From NCBI GenBank assembly GCA_017416705.1, contig JAFQBG010000009.1:1-64000 (forward strand): a stretch of 64,000 bases of DNA, in the 5' to 3' direction. Under the pieces are notes generated by a model. It worked only from the letters and a program-made list of their open reading frames with translations, made no database searches and was not told the origin of the DNA. Shown piece after piece: positions 1-8,293 of this stretch (its first letter is position 1; every line of letters starts with the position of its first letter). The translations under genes and the position numbers were made by a program. This stretch comes from Bacteroidaceae bacterium. Its GTDB lineage: Bacteria; Bacteroidota; Bacteroidia; Bacteroidales; Bacteroidaceae.

Positions 1-199
1 ATCTTCGATGTTTATATCAAAGATAGTAAGAAACGAGCGAAAAATATGAAGTTTACTTCAATATTTTTTACAGCGAGTGCACCATTATCTTCGATGTTTA
101 TATCAAAGATAGTAAGAAACGAGCGAAAAATATGAAGTTTACTTCAATATTTTTTACAGCGAGTGCACCATTATCTTCGATGTTTATATCAAAGATAGT
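1..199 (-). repeat. 86-base tandem repeat carrying minus-strand promoters
   Basis: Two full copies (1-86 and 87-172) and a partial third (173-199) are identical where they overlap. Each full unit holds the palindrome TGAAGT-TT-ACTTCA (47-60 and 133-146). On the minus strand a TATCTTTG box follows, at 18-25, 104-111 and 190-197, so transcription would leave the window on the left. The palindrome ends 21 bases upstream of the box, as in the other members of this repeat family. The gene served lies outside the window. Confidence 0.8.
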
Positions 200-277
200 G
201 ATTTATAGTAAAACTGCCAAAAAAATAGGTTTGCATTATAATGCGTTGTTGGTCGCTGTGGGTGGTAACGTGTTGCG

Positions 278-1396
278 TTATACTTTTAGGAATATTTTGC
301 GTTTGTACATCGCGGCAAGTATAAGAAACAGAATTATGCTGTTGCATGTTGTAAGCAGTACGGGATACCATTCGCCCAAATAGGCGGCAGTGCCCCTGAG
401 CAACGACTCGGGAATACTGCGGAAGTTAATTATCTCGCCAATTACGTAGGCGCATATGGCATTACAACCGTAATACATCAGCCATTCTGTCCCTTTTTTG
501 TGGCCTTTGATATCTATCCACCAATAGAATAATGCCAGCAGAAGAAAACACCATCCTGCGCTGTAAACAGTCATGCTGGCGCTCCATATACGTTTTATTA
601 TGGGTTGCCATACCCCCCATATTGTTCCCAACAGCGTGAGTGCTATACCTATAATAAATAATATTAAGGCTGTTCTGTTCTTGTTGCTGTTCCCGTTTTT
701 TATTATGTTGCCTGCTATGCTGCCAAGCGCAACAGTACAACAGAATGTCAGGCTGCTCCATATCCATGTGTAGTTGTACGACGAGGCGAACTGCCACACT
801 CCGGCCTCTGTCAGGTAGCTGCCATCGCGAAATCGCCCTAATATGAGTTTGTCAACCTTGCATGCAAAATTGCCATCGGGGGTCCAGTCGCCGTATAACA
901 TCATTGGTATTGTATATATAAGCAACAGAATAGCAATCATGGCTATCTGCATTTTGGGGCGCATATACAGAACAATGGGAACAGTCAGCAGATAGCCGAC
1001 GGCAATAGCCTGCAATGTGTTACTGTATATGTATATATGATTGGGGTCGAGCGATAATATATTGCCCTGTACTATCATACCCAATAGGAACAATATGACA
1101 AATCGCTTGATTACTCTTTGCCATAAAATACGGTTATTGTTGTTTTTCAAATATTTGGGTAGCGAGAACGGCATTGTCACTCCCGACATAAACAGGAACA
1201 ACGGCATTACAAGGTCCCAACAACTGAACCCTTCCCACTGTACGTGGTCTAATTGCTTGAAAATGGTGGTGTTAAAAAAATGATGTTCTATTTTTGGTAG
1301 AGCCTGCCATAGTATGGGATGCAGCCCCACAAGCATGAATAGGTCTAAACCTCGCAGTACGTCAAGGGAATGTAGCCTGTTGGTCTTGTTGCTCAT
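278..1396 (-). CDS. DUF5009/NagX-type multipass membrane acyltransferase-like protein
   Basis: This 372-residue integral membrane protein begins with the motif SLDVLRGLDLF, which is typical of the COG4299/DUF5009 family related to the transmembrane domain of heparan-alpha-glucosaminide N-acetyltransferase. About ten hydrophobic segments follow, with a conserved loop containing WDLVMPLFLFMSG. Family members are thought to move acyl groups across the inner membrane onto amino sugars, but the substrate here is unknown. The Met at 1396 is chosen because the family motif begins eleven residues later. The open frame extends upstream to 1537, but that part lies in promoter and repeat DNA. The gene stands alone and is divergent from trmO. 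A TATTTTTG box lies 54 bases upstream. Confidence 0.8.
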   Translation of the reverse strand: MSNKTNRLHSLDVLRGLDLFMLVGLHPILWQALPKIEHHFFNTTIFKQLDHVQWEGFSCWDLVMPLFLFMSGVTMPFSLPKYLKNNNNRILWQRVIKRFVILFLLGMIVQGNILSLDPNHIYIYSNTLQAIAVGYLLTVPIVLYMRPKMQIAMIAILLLIYTIPMMLYGDWTPDGNFACKVDKLILGRFRDGSYLTEAGVWQFASSYNYTWIWSSLTFCCTVALGSIAGNIIKNGNSNKNRTALILFIIGIALTLLGTIWGVWQPIIKRIWSASMTVYSAGWCFLLLALFYWWIDIKGHKKGTEWLMYYGCNAICAYVIGEIINFRSIPESLLRGTAAYLGEWYPVLLTTCNSIILFLILAAMYKRKIFLKV

Positions 1397-1449
1397 TGAT
1401 GAAATTTTATCGGAATATTTTCTATTTAAACAGCTTCTAATAATATTGG

Positions 1450-1457
1450 CAAAAATA
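1450..1457 (-). promoter_or_regulatory. -7 box TATTTTTG for the DUF5009 gene
   Basis: The reverse complement reads TATTTTTG and fits TAnnTTTG. No clear TTTG is seen about 20 bases upstream. The expected leader is about 50 bases and contains the 17-base string TTAGAAGCTGTTTAAAT (1424-1440), which recurs between groES and groEL. Confidence 0.5.
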
Positions 1458-1497
1458 GGTAAAAAAAATAGAAACTTTGTATTCTTGATATAAATAT

Positions 1498-1647
1498 CGA
1501 ATATATACTGCGCTCGCTGTGAAAAATATTCAAGCAAGCTTGATATTTCTCGCTCGCTTGTTACTAATTTGCGCTTTGCGCGAATATATACTGCGCTCGC
1601 TGTGAAAAATATTCAAGCAAGCTTGATATTTCTCGCTCGCTTGTTGC
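1498..1647 (+). repeat. Palindromic promoter repeat, two tandem units of 83 bases
   Basis: Two near-identical units start at 1498 and 1581. Each contains GCGCTCGCTGTGAAAAAT, the palindrome TCAAGC-AA-GCTTGA and CTCGCTCGCTTGTT. The first unit ends in TACTAATTTG, a one-base-short relative of the -7 box, followed by the hairpin GCGC-TTT-GCGC. The second ends in the intact box of trmO. The structure suggests duplication of a promoter unit followed by decay of the upstream copy. Confidence 0.8.
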
Positions 1648-1655
1648 TATATTTG
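1648..1655 (+). promoter_or_regulatory. -7 box TATATTTG of trmO
   Basis: This is a perfect TAnnTTTG match. The palindrome at 1613-1626 ends 21 bases upstream, where the -33 element normally sits. The leader would be about 35 bases. Confidence 0.65.
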
Positions 1656-1694
1656 TATGAAAATATGTATCGACGACCTTAATATATAAGCAAC

Positions 1695-2387
1695 ATGACA
1701 ATAGAACCCATAGCATATTATTATTCTGTATTCCAAACAAAATTTGGAATACCTCGTCAGAGTGGTATTGTCGGCGAATTGCGCGGTTATATAGTGTTCA
1801 CTCCGCGTTTTCGTTCCTGCGATGCAGTGCGTGGCATGGATGGGTTCGACTATTTATGGTTGTTATGGGAGTTTTCGGCCAATAAAAACGACCGACAAAA
1901 TGCTACTTGGAGCCCCATGGTTCGTCCGCCATTGCTTGGTGGAAACAAGGCTGTGGGTGTGTTTGCATCGCGTTCTCCATTTCGCCCCAATGCCATAGGG
2001 CTTTCGTCTGTGAAATTAGATAGAATAGAATTTGTCGATGGCAAAGGGCCTGTCATACATGTGCTTGGTGCCGATTTGATGAATGAAACACCAATATACG
2101 ATATAAAACCATATGTGACCTATTCCGATTCGCACCCCGAAGCGCGTAGCGGTTTTGTCGATACAAATCGTTGGCAGCAACTGACCGTACACATTGCCGA
2201 TGAACTTAAATCGGTGTTGCCCAACGCGCTCGGCGATGTTCTGATAAAGGTATTAGAATGTGACCCGCGGCCACAATACCATGATGACGCCCACAAAATA
2301 TATGGCATGCCATTCGATATGTACGATGTGCATTTCAAGGTAGAAGGCAACGACTTATATGTGGTCGATATAAAAGAATTAAAGTAA
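1695..2387 (+). CDS. trmO: tRNA (adenine(37)-N6)-methyltransferase TrmO (TsaA family)
   Basis: This 230-residue protein is a full-length TrmO/TsaA (UPF0066) member. TrmO methylates N6 of threonylcarbamoyladenosine 37 in ACY-decoding tRNA-Thr using S-adenosylmethionine. Visible family signatures are the YYSVFQTKFGIPRQSG opening, FDYLWLLWEFS, the segment GVFASRSPFRPNAIGLSSVKL (residues about 94-114) that lines the methyl-donor pocket, and DIKPYVTYSD. The C-terminal 80 residues form the usual second small domain, ending in DPRPQYH and VYDVHFKV-like strands. It is a single gene driven by a promoter fused to the palindromic repeat, and it converges with the lipoprotein gene at 2412, leaving only 24 bases between the stops. 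Confidence 0.92.
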   Translation: MTIEPIAYYYSVFQTKFGIPRQSGIVGELRGYIVFTPRFRSCDAVRGMDGFDYLWLLWEFSANKNDRQNATWSPMVRPPLLGGNKAVGVFASRSPFRPNAIGLSSVKLDRIEFVDGKGPVIHVLGADLMNETPIYDIKPYVTYSDSHPEARSGFVDTNRWQQLTVHIADELKSVLPNALGDVLIKVLECDPRPQYHDDAHKIYGMPFDMYDVHFKVEGNDLYVVDIKELK

Positions 2388-2411
2388 CCCCATGCACACC
2401 GCCGTTATATT

Positions 2412-2786
2412 CTAAAATTTCCTGAAACGCAATCTTGCATAGTCCGATTTCAAAGTCATGCTTTTGCGGCTCAGATGCTCCACTGCAAAACGCTCATTAG
2501 CAGGATTTTCTATTCCATGTTCTTTTAGAATAGCGGGTGCTATATCAATCATCTGAATGAACAAGGAGTCGCCTGTATGCCGGAAACGTCCATAGCAATC
2601 ACCAATTTGAATTAGGTCCAATTGTACCCTCCAAAAAAGGCTAGCCTCTTTTGTGTCGATGGTTTCTCCATCGCTTTTTTCTATCTTCAATAGTTTCCAG
2701 AAACCGCCGAGGTCGCCGTTGTCATCCTCTTTTTGGCAGGCTGTGATTGTTACTGCAACAAGTAATGCTATTATTATTTTTTTCAT
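2412..2786 (-). CDS. Small lipocalin-like lipoprotein, paralogue of the gene at 35671
   Basis: This 124-residue protein has a lipoprotein signal with the lipobox ITAC at residues 14-17. The body contains a short GDLGGFWKLLKIE segment followed by strands, resembling the lipocalin-like small lipoproteins that often sit beside Wzi-like genes in Bacteroidales. The family assignment is tentative. Its start overlaps the stop of the Wzi-like gene by four bases (ATGA), implying translational coupling. A second pair with the same order and the same four-base overlap lies at 35671-37745. The paralogues share the pattern GDL-G-W-L--E and a short second half. The function is unknown, possibly an accessory of the partner outer-membrane protein. 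Confidence 0.75.
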   Translation of the reverse strand: MKKIIIALLVAVTITACQKEDDNGDLGGFWKLLKIEKSDGETIDTKEASLFWRVQLDLIQIGDCYGRFRHTGDSLFIQMIDIAPAILKEHGIENPANERFAVEHLSRKSMTLKSDYARLRFRKF

Positions 2787-4261
2787 TTTCTATTGCTTTT
2801 TATGTTAAACAAACCGTTTTTACGTATGCTTATCATTCCTCCGTTGTTGTTGCCGTATAGGTCGCCGTTGTCGAATGAAAACGATGCCGTTGCGCTCCAA
2901 CCTTTTAGCTTGGCAGGCGAGTACGTGAACTCGAATAGCCCCGACAGACTCTCTTTTATCTCGGTAAAGGGCTCTTTGTATGTTCCCCAATTGTTCGATG
3001 AGGTCAGTAGTATGCGGTATGCTATATCTTTGTGTAAATCACCCTCAAATCCCACGTGGAATGCCTCGACACGATTGTTTTTGCTTTTTAAAGTGCCATC
3101 GCCATTGTATATGGGCGATGTTACAAGCGGTGTTCCTATCGTCATTCCATAGTTGAACCATCCTGTGTACCAATCGTGGTTATAATTGTCGTCTTCGCAG
3201 CTAATTTGGTCGGGGATTTCGTTTGTGGAATCGTGATAAATGGGGCCCGACTGATTTTTTAAATTGAAATACTCTATTATGATATTTTTTATCCATTTGA
3301 ATTCTTTTAATTCTAATTCAATGCCCACAAGTTGCTCGGTCCATATTCCGTATTCCATGAACATTTGTGAATGGTCTTCGAATGTGTGCTCGTAATATGT
3401 TCTGATATTCCAATCGTTGCTATGCCATGTGAGTGCGGCATGCCAGCTGCCCAAGTGGTTTCCTGCAATGTTGGCTTGGTCCATACCGCTATATCTGTCA
3501 TCGCCGCTGCTGGGGATGAATGCTTTCCAATAGTCTTTTAATGATGCGGGATTTTTACTTATATTGCCCTCTATGTCGCCTGAATTATATACTGTACCAC
3601 CGAATTGCGCTACCATTTCAAGCCCTCCTTCGAACGTCAATGGGAATTTTCCTTCGTTGCCTATCTTGACAAATCCTGCCTTTGAATGGTATCTGACACC
3701 TACTGTATGTCTTTTCCCTTTGGCGACAAAATCTTTTTGCCATTCGCCATCGCTGAACCATCCATAGGCAATATGACCACGCAACGAGAACCATCCTTTT
3801 GTATTGAACATATCCCAATATTCGGGTATTTCCAACCGTATCTGCGGTATTGGTCTTGCGTTGCCGCTTTCTGTTAGCGAGCCGCTTGTCAGGCGATGTG
3901 GTTTGAAATTGCCCCAACGCTCTTTTTGTCCTAATGATAGTTGTATCCTCTTGTATTTTATATCGGCAAATGCTTGTTGTATGAAAAATGTCGATGTGTG
4001 GTTGTACGATGTTATAATATCGGCTCCCCAAGCGATGTTTAGTTTGTTGTTTGCAATTAGATGCTGCCCCGATACTCCGGCACGCATATATGCGCTCTTC
4101 GTGTCGATGCTTGACAGGCCTTGACGGTTACTTAAATGCCAAAACGGGGTGTAATTTCCGTCGGACATGGCCCCGGTAAATTCTATGCTGTAATTTACAT
4201 ATTGCGCTTGTATGCTTGTAATGGCTATACATGCAACAATGATTGCTGTTATATGTCTCAT
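2783..4261 (-). CDS. Capsule assembly Wzi-like outer-membrane protein (copy 1)
   Basis: This 492-residue protein starts with a signal peptide ending near residue 19 (SIQAQ). It belongs to the Wzi-like family, predicted outer-membrane beta barrels that help attach or assemble surface polysaccharide. Landmarks shared with the copy at 36096 are NYTPFWHLSNRQGL, SGNARPIPQIRLEIPEY, the LTFEGGLEMVAQFGG region and GNHLGSWHAALTW. The start codon overlaps the stop of the nucleotidyltransferase gene by one base (TAATG), and its stop overlaps the next gene by four. The operon order nucleotidyltransferase, Wzi-like, lipoprotein points to envelope glycan work. The polymer is not identifiable, since no capsule biosynthesis cluster lies in the window. 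Confidence 0.82.
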   Translation of the reverse strand: MRHITAIIVACIAITSIQAQYVNYSIEFTGAMSDGNYTPFWHLSNRQGLSSIDTKSAYMRAGVSGQHLIANNKLNIAWGADIITSYNHTSTFFIQQAFADIKYKRIQLSLGQKERWGNFKPHRLTSGSLTESGNARPIPQIRLEIPEYWDMFNTKGWFSLRGHIAYGWFSDGEWQKDFVAKGKRHTVGVRYHSKAGFVKIGNEGKFPLTFEGGLEMVAQFGGTVYNSGDIEGNISKNPASLKDYWKAFIPSSGDDRYSGMDQANIAGNHLGSWHAALTWHSNDWNIRTYYEHTFEDHSQMFMEYGIWTEQLVGIELELKEFKWIKNIIIEYFNLKNQSGPIYHDSTNEIPDQISCEDDNYNHDWYTGWFNYGMTIGTPLVTSPIYNGDGTLKSKNNRVEAFHVGFEGDLHKDIAYRILLTSSNNWGTYKEPFTEIKESLSGLFEFTYSPAKLKGWSATASFSFDNGDLYGNNNGGMISIRKNGLFNIKSNRK

Positions 4262-5388
4262 TACATTATAAATTTATTCGATTTATAATATTTGTTTTTA
4301 TATTTTCTCCAAAAATAGTGCCACGTCTTGAACAGTGGGGTATATAGCGTTTCTGCGGGGTGGAACTTAAAAAGACGCATGCTATGTTGTAGCTTGCTCA
4401 TGACGCGTGTGACCAAATTATCGCTTGTCATCTTGGTGTAATAGTCCCCAAATTTACCAAAGTTCCCCGATTTCATAATCTCTTTTAACAGAAATTCACC
4501 TTGATTGGCATCGGGGGGTACTATCATGAACTCTTTTTTAAGGTCGAAGACTTTCCATAATACATACATCACCGCTCTTGCAAAACCAAACATATTAAGT
4601 CGTCTGATGGTTCTTGTGGTTTCCTCTTTTTCTTCTTGCGTAAACCCACGACTCAACACCATGTAGTAGTCCAGCAGTTGTCTTAGGCCTATTCCCTCGG
4701 CAAAAATATGTCGGTATATATGCAATAGGATGAATATTCTGTTGAATTCCAATGTCGATACATAGGCAGTATTGCCACTGCTGTCCAAATTTGTTTTATT
4801 CTCGAATTCTCTATGGGAACATTCGTCGAAAAATTTTTGTAGTTTCCTGTTGGTGAACGGGTTGTTCATCCACGATGGCATGAAATGTACTTCGATGCTT
4901 ATATCGGGGTTTATAGGGAAATCGGTGTGATGATAGCAGACCGGTTCATTGGGCGTGGCTATTTTTTGCAGATACCTCACTATGTGGTCTCTGTCGCCTT
5001 CGAGCCATATATCAATGTCGCCGGCTTGTCGGTATTGCGGCTGTGGGTATAGCAGAGCAATGCCTTGCCCTTTTATAATGGAATTTCGAAATCCTACATC
5101 GCGAAATTTATTGGATATCTTGCTGGCAACAATGTTGCTTTGCTCATTGATTTTTTTTATTTGTAGAGCGCAAATATGCCATTTTATATACAAATCCTTT
5201 GGAGGGTGTTGCTCCTTTGGCAGTTTCTCTATTCCTGAATATGTAATGCCGCTTAGGGTGTGTTTTGCAGCTATTTCGAAAATTTCATTCCATTCCTTGA
5301 CAGAGGGGGTGTGGGAGAACTCTTGCGAGGCTCCTATTGCATGGCGCAACAAATCAAAAAATATTTCTGTCGATGAAGGCCTGTTCAT
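4261..5388 (-). CDS. Nucleotidyltransferase-family protein (PF14907 type)
   Basis: This 375-residue protein has the hallmark of the NTP_transf_5 family: KGQGIALLYPQPQYRQAGDID with the metal-binding pair D124 and D126 (GDIDIW), followed by EVHF. Relatives occur in polysaccharide and lasso-peptide loci, but the reaction is mostly unproven. The C-terminal half is helical and has the R-LLDYYM segment common in this family. It is the first gene of a three-gene operon with a Wzi-like protein and a lipoprotein and probably acts in envelope glycan metabolism, which is inferred from context only. A -7 box lies at 5445-5452. Confidence 0.78.
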   Translation of the reverse strand: MNRPSSTEIFFDLLRHAIGASQEFSHTPSVKEWNEIFEIAAKHTLSGITYSGIEKLPKEQHPPKDLYIKWHICALQIKKINEQSNIVASKISNKFRDVGFRNSIIKGQGIALLYPQPQYRQAGDIDIWLEGDRDHIVRYLQKIATPNEPVCYHHTDFPINPDISIEVHFMPSWMNNPFTNRKLQKFFDECSHREFENKTNLDSSGNTAYVSTLEFNRIFILLHIYRHIFAEGIGLRQLLDYYMVLSRGFTQEEKEETTRTIRRLNMFGFARAVMYVLWKVFDLKKEFMIVPPDANQGEFLLKEIMKSGNFGKFGDYYTKMTSDNLVTRVMSKLQHSMRLFKFHPAETLYTPLFKTWHYFWRKYKNKYYKSNKFIM

Positions 5389-5444
5389 TTTCTTTTTGTT
5401 TTTTATGTTATATCTATTCTTGGTGTTATTGCAGACTATATTCG

Positions 5445-5452
5445 CAAATATA
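5445..5452 (-). promoter_or_regulatory. -7 box TATATTTG for the nucleotidyltransferase-Wzi operon
   Basis: The reverse complement reads TATATTTG, giving a leader of about 55 bases. A possible decayed copy of the palindromic repeat (GTAAAAAATATCGA followed by TTTCACTTGTTTG) lies upstream at about 5505-5545. Confidence 0.55.
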
Positions 5453-5571
5453 CCTATTATTTTATTATATTTTGTTTTTACATCGAATATCTATGCTGCC
5501 GTTGTAAAAAATATCGAGGTGTATTTTTGTTTTTCACTTGTTTGTCGTGTATCCAGCCTATATGCCAAAAA

Positions 5572-6261
5572 TTATATGGGGCTGTTGTTTGAGTATGCTA
5601 TGGTTAATATGCTCACTTTCCCGCCTGCTGCAATTATCGCTTTGGCACAACTTGCTATGGTGGCTCCTGTTGTCAGTACATCGTCTATCAATAGGATATG
5701 TTTATCCTTTAATTTTTGAACATCCGTTACTTTGAATATTCCTTCTACATTCTTCCAACGTTCTTCGCGAGTTTTATGTGTCTGTGTTTCGTTGGGTTTT
5801 ATGCGCGCTACACACTCTTTTGTTATGGGGATACCTGTTACTTGTGATATTCCTTTGGCAATGTAATCGCACTGGTTGTAACCGCGTTTTCGAAGTTTCT
5901 TTTTTGACAATGGGACGGCTACAATGGTGTCTATGCCTTCGAAAAAGCCACTCTCATTAATTGCGGTGGCTGCATTTACGGCTATGTCGATGCCTATTTG
6001 TGGCCGGTCTTTGTATTTTAAATTATGTAACAGTTTGTTATAGGGCGAACCCTTGCGGTAGTATATGTACGATGTGGCACGTTCAATGGGGATAATGCCC
6101 CAAAATAGTTTTTCTATCTCGGCTTTCTGTCTATCTTCTATGACGGGCAGTGCAATGAGGCAGTTCAAACATAGTGACTTCTCGTTCGATGACAGGATGT
6201 TCCCGCACACGAGGCATCGACGTGGGAATATAAGTTCTATAAAATCAGATATCCATTTCAT
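5572..6261 (-). CDS. comF: ComF-family phosphoribosyltransferase-like protein
   Basis: This 229-residue protein has the two parts typical of ComF. The first is an N-terminal four-cysteine zinc site (C16, C19, C31, C34). The second is a phosphoribosyltransferase fold with the PRPP-binding segment HILLIDDVLTTGAT near residues 189-202. ComF homologues support natural transformation or DNA handling in some bacteria, but the biochemical role is unresolved. The gene is the last of the eight-gene operon starting at 13339. Its start lies 17 bases inside recX, so it is translationally coupled. After it there is a 183-base spacer with the promoter of the next operon. Confidence 0.88.
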   Translation of the reverse strand: MKWISDFIELIFPRRCLVCGNILSSNEKSLCLNCLIALPVIEDRQKAEIEKLFWGIIPIERATSYIYYRKGSPYNKLLHNLKYKDRPQIGIDIAVNAATAINESGFFEGIDTIVAVPLSKKKLRKRGYNQCDYIAKGISQVTGIPITKECVARIKPNETQTHKTREERWKNVEGIFKVTDVQKLKDKHILLIDDVLTTGATIASCAKAIIAAGGKVSILTIAYSNNSPI

Positions 6262-6721
6262 CGTATCCTGTCTTTATTGTCTGCATTATTTTGTTTGGCT
6301 CAAATCCTCGGCTTGCGGCAAAACGTATTATTTTCTGTTTGCTTGTATAGTCGTCGGGGTTCTTTTGTTCTTTGCGCTTATTCTCTATCACTTTCGATAG
6401 TATTTGCATGTACTCGTCTTCGTCAATTTCATCTGTGGCTTTTTTAATTAAATTTTGCGGCAGATGTTTTTCGCGTAGGGCTGCACATATTTTTATCACT
6501 CCCCAGTGGTTAAATCGTAATTTATCGTTGACAAATGCTTTGCAGTATCGTTCCTCGTTTATGAAGCCTTCGGCTATGAGCCTTTTTATTATATGTTCCT
6601 GCGCAGATGGTTCTATTTCCCATGCTGTCAGTTTTGTTTGTACCTCGCTTGTGCATCGTTCGCATAGTGTACAATATGCTGCGGCTTTGTTTAATGCTTC
6701 GGAGTCGCTCAGTCGTTTCAT
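6245..6721 (-). CDS. recX: RecA regulatory protein RecX
   Basis: The product is 158 residues, all helical, with the RecX pattern of repeated three-helix units: ALNKAAAYCTLCERC, then LIAEGFINEERYCKAFVNDKLR, and a C-terminal KIIRFAASRGFEPNKI unit. RecX binds RecA filaments and limits recombination. The start at 6721 is preferred because it gives the standard N-terminus and a four-base ATGA overlap with prmC. An upstream in-frame Met at 6811 would only read through prmC. The coupling prmC-recX-comF suggests one polycistronic message for unrelated housekeeping functions. Confidence 0.87.
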   Translation of the reverse strand: MKRLSDSEALNKAAAYCTLCERCTSEVQTKLTAWEIEPSAQEHIIKRLIAEGFINEERYCKAFVNDKLRFNHWGVIKICAALREKHLPQNLIKKATDEIDEDEYMQILSKVIENKRKEQKNPDDYTSKQKIIRFAASRGFEPNKIMQTIKTGYDEMDI

Positions 6722-7554
6722 TTTTTTCGGGCTTTTATCATTCTGTCGTTGTCGGCAAAGTCTTTGCGAAGTTCTATATCTGTATATCCTTGCATCGCAA
6801 GCATGTCGCATATTTCGCCACCATGCTCGCGGTTTATCTCAAAGAAAATCATTCCTTGTGGGTGTAACATATCCGTCGCCTTTTGAGCTATTGCCCGATA
6901 GAATAGCAATGGGTCGTCATTGGGTACGAATAGGGCGGTTGCCGGCTCCCAGTTAAGAACGTTGGCACTCATTTGTGCCTTTTCGCTTTCTTTTATATAT
7001 GGCGGATTGCTTACTATAATATCGAATTTGTTTTCGCACGAAATATTGCCTAAAATATCGTGTTGCGCAAAAGTTACATGTGTTCCATTTATTTTACTGT
7101 TTTCTTTTGCAATGCCGAGTGCGTTGCACGATATGTCCCATGCGTGTACTTCGCTGTTGTCTATTTTGCTTGCGATGCTTATTGCAATGCAGCCGCTACC
7201 TGTCCCTATGTCAAGAATTTTTTTCTTGCCTTTGCTCTCTGCTACTATCCACTCCACAAGTTCCTGCGTTTCGGGACGTGGAATAAGTACGTTGCTGTTT
7301 ACTTTGAATTTGAGTCCGCAAAAAATCTCGTATCCCAATATGTGCTGTATGGGCATTTGTTGTGCCAGCCCTTCTGTTGCTCGGTCGAGGGCTTGCTGTT
7401 GCTCGGCTGTCAGCGTTACCTCCTCGCGTAGAAAATATACGCTATCCTTGAATTCCAATAACTCGGTTGCTATAATGCGTGTCAAGGCTGCTATCTCGCC
7501 TTGCGTATAGCTGCTTGTCAGTTTTTTACGTATATGTTCTATTATTTTTTTCAA
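6718..7554 (-). CDS. prmC: Peptide chain release factor N5-glutamine methyltransferase PrmC
   Basis: This 278-residue protein methylates the GGQ glutamine of release factors RF1/RF2 with S-adenosylmethionine. The N-terminal helical domain (1-90) includes the substrate loop IQHILGYEIFCGLKF. The Rossmann domain contains the motif ILDIGTGSGCIAISIA and the diagnostic catalytic motif NPPY in IIVSNPPYIKESE. Length and order match PrmC/HemK. Both ends overlap neighbours by four bases (ATGA), so it is embedded in the operon. Confidence 0.93.
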   Translation of the reverse strand: MKKIIEHIRKKLTSSYTQGEIAALTRIIATELLEFKDSVYFLREEVTLTAEQQQALDRATEGLAQQMPIQHILGYEIFCGLKFKVNSNVLIPRPETQELVEWIVAESKGKKKILDIGTGSGCIAISIASKIDNSEVHAWDISCNALGIAKENSKINGTHVTFAQHDILGNISCENKFDIIVSNPPYIKESEKAQMSANVLNWEPATALFVPNDDPLLFYRAIAQKATDMLHPQGMIFFEINREHGGEICDMLAMQGYTDIELRKDFADNDRMIKARKK

Positions 7555-8291
7555 TTTGCTGCTTTTATACTATTGTATAGCTCCTCCCATTCGTCGCATA
7601 ATTCTTTTATCGATGGTAAGACTATATTTGCTCCGGCATCATATAGTACGTCGTCCTTCAACGGCCCTGTGTTGGCTGCAACGGTGAATAGTCGGGCTGC
7701 AACACCTGCTGTTACTCCTAACGGCGCATTTTCCACTACAATGGCCTCGTGCGGTTTAAATCCTCCCTTCTCCAAAGCGAGCAGGTAGGGGCCGGGGTTG
7801 GGCTTTCCTCTTTTTACGTTGAAGCTTGTCACAATGTGTTCTTCCTTGAACAGCCCCGGGAAATTGCTTTGTATTCGGTCGAGCAGGGTGGGAGTGCCTG
7901 AACCTGTAACTATCATCGGGGTGAGCCCGCATGCTTTTACTTTTTGCACTAACTCCAAGGCTGCCGGCATGCGCGGCGTGGGGGGATAGGTGGAAAATAT
8001 CTCACATTTTTCTTGGCATAGGGCATCTATCTGCTCTTGTGTCGCTTTGACGCCGAACTGCTGTATGCTTGCTGTATTTATGGTGTCGGCACCGGTGCGC
8101 CCCTCGTTCATATATACATCCTCGGGGGTAAACAGGAAACCGGCGTTTGTCATGACTTGTGACCAAGCCTTTGCATGATATGGCATGGAGTCGAATAGAA
8201 CACCGTCCATGTCGAATAATACAGCATGCAACTGCATGGTTTTGAAACCATGCAGTTGCATATAATTTTCAATAATATTTTTATATTTCAT
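7551..8291 (-). CDS. HAD-superfamily phosphatase, beta-phosphoglucomutase-like
   Basis: This protein of 246 residues or fewer has HAD motif I (FDMDGVLFDS), the motif II region MIVTGSGT and the motif III/IV region KRGKPNPGPYLLALEKGG, with AIVVENAPLGVTAGVAA. These resemble beta-phosphoglucomutase and sugar-phosphate phosphatases. The substrate is unknown, but pgi lies directly upstream with two bases between stop and start. Three in-frame Met codons are possible (8291, 8261, 8237). The last gives the standard family N-terminus but lies inside an unusual perfect palindrome at 8226-8261, so the true start is uncertain. Confidence 0.82.
   Translation of the reverse strand: MKYKNIIENYMQLHGFKTMQLHAVLFDMDGVLFDSMPYHAKAWSQVMTNAGFLFTPEDVYMNEGRTGADTINTASIQQFGVKATQEQIDALCQEKCEIFSTYPPTPRMPAALELVQKVKACGLTPMIVTGSGTPTLLDRIQSNFPGLFKEEHIVTSFNVKRGKPNPGPYLLALEKGGFKPHEAIVVENAPLGVTAGVAARLFTVAANTGPLKDDVLYDAGANIVLPSIKELCDEWEELYNSIKAAN
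8226..8261. repeat. Perfect 17-base inverted repeat over the HAD gene start
   Basis: The arms are 8226-8242 and 8245-8261 with a two-base centre. On the minus strand it encodes MQLHGFKTMQLH, so both MQLH segments and two candidate start codons lie inside one hairpin. In mRNA this could hide the ribosome site of the downstream Met. Confidence 0.85.
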
Positions 8292-8293
8292 TC

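Noticed and set aside
1397-1537. N-terminal extension of the DUF5009 gene
   Set aside because: The extra codons lie in promoter and repeat DNA upstream of a plausible -7 box, and the family start fits 1396.
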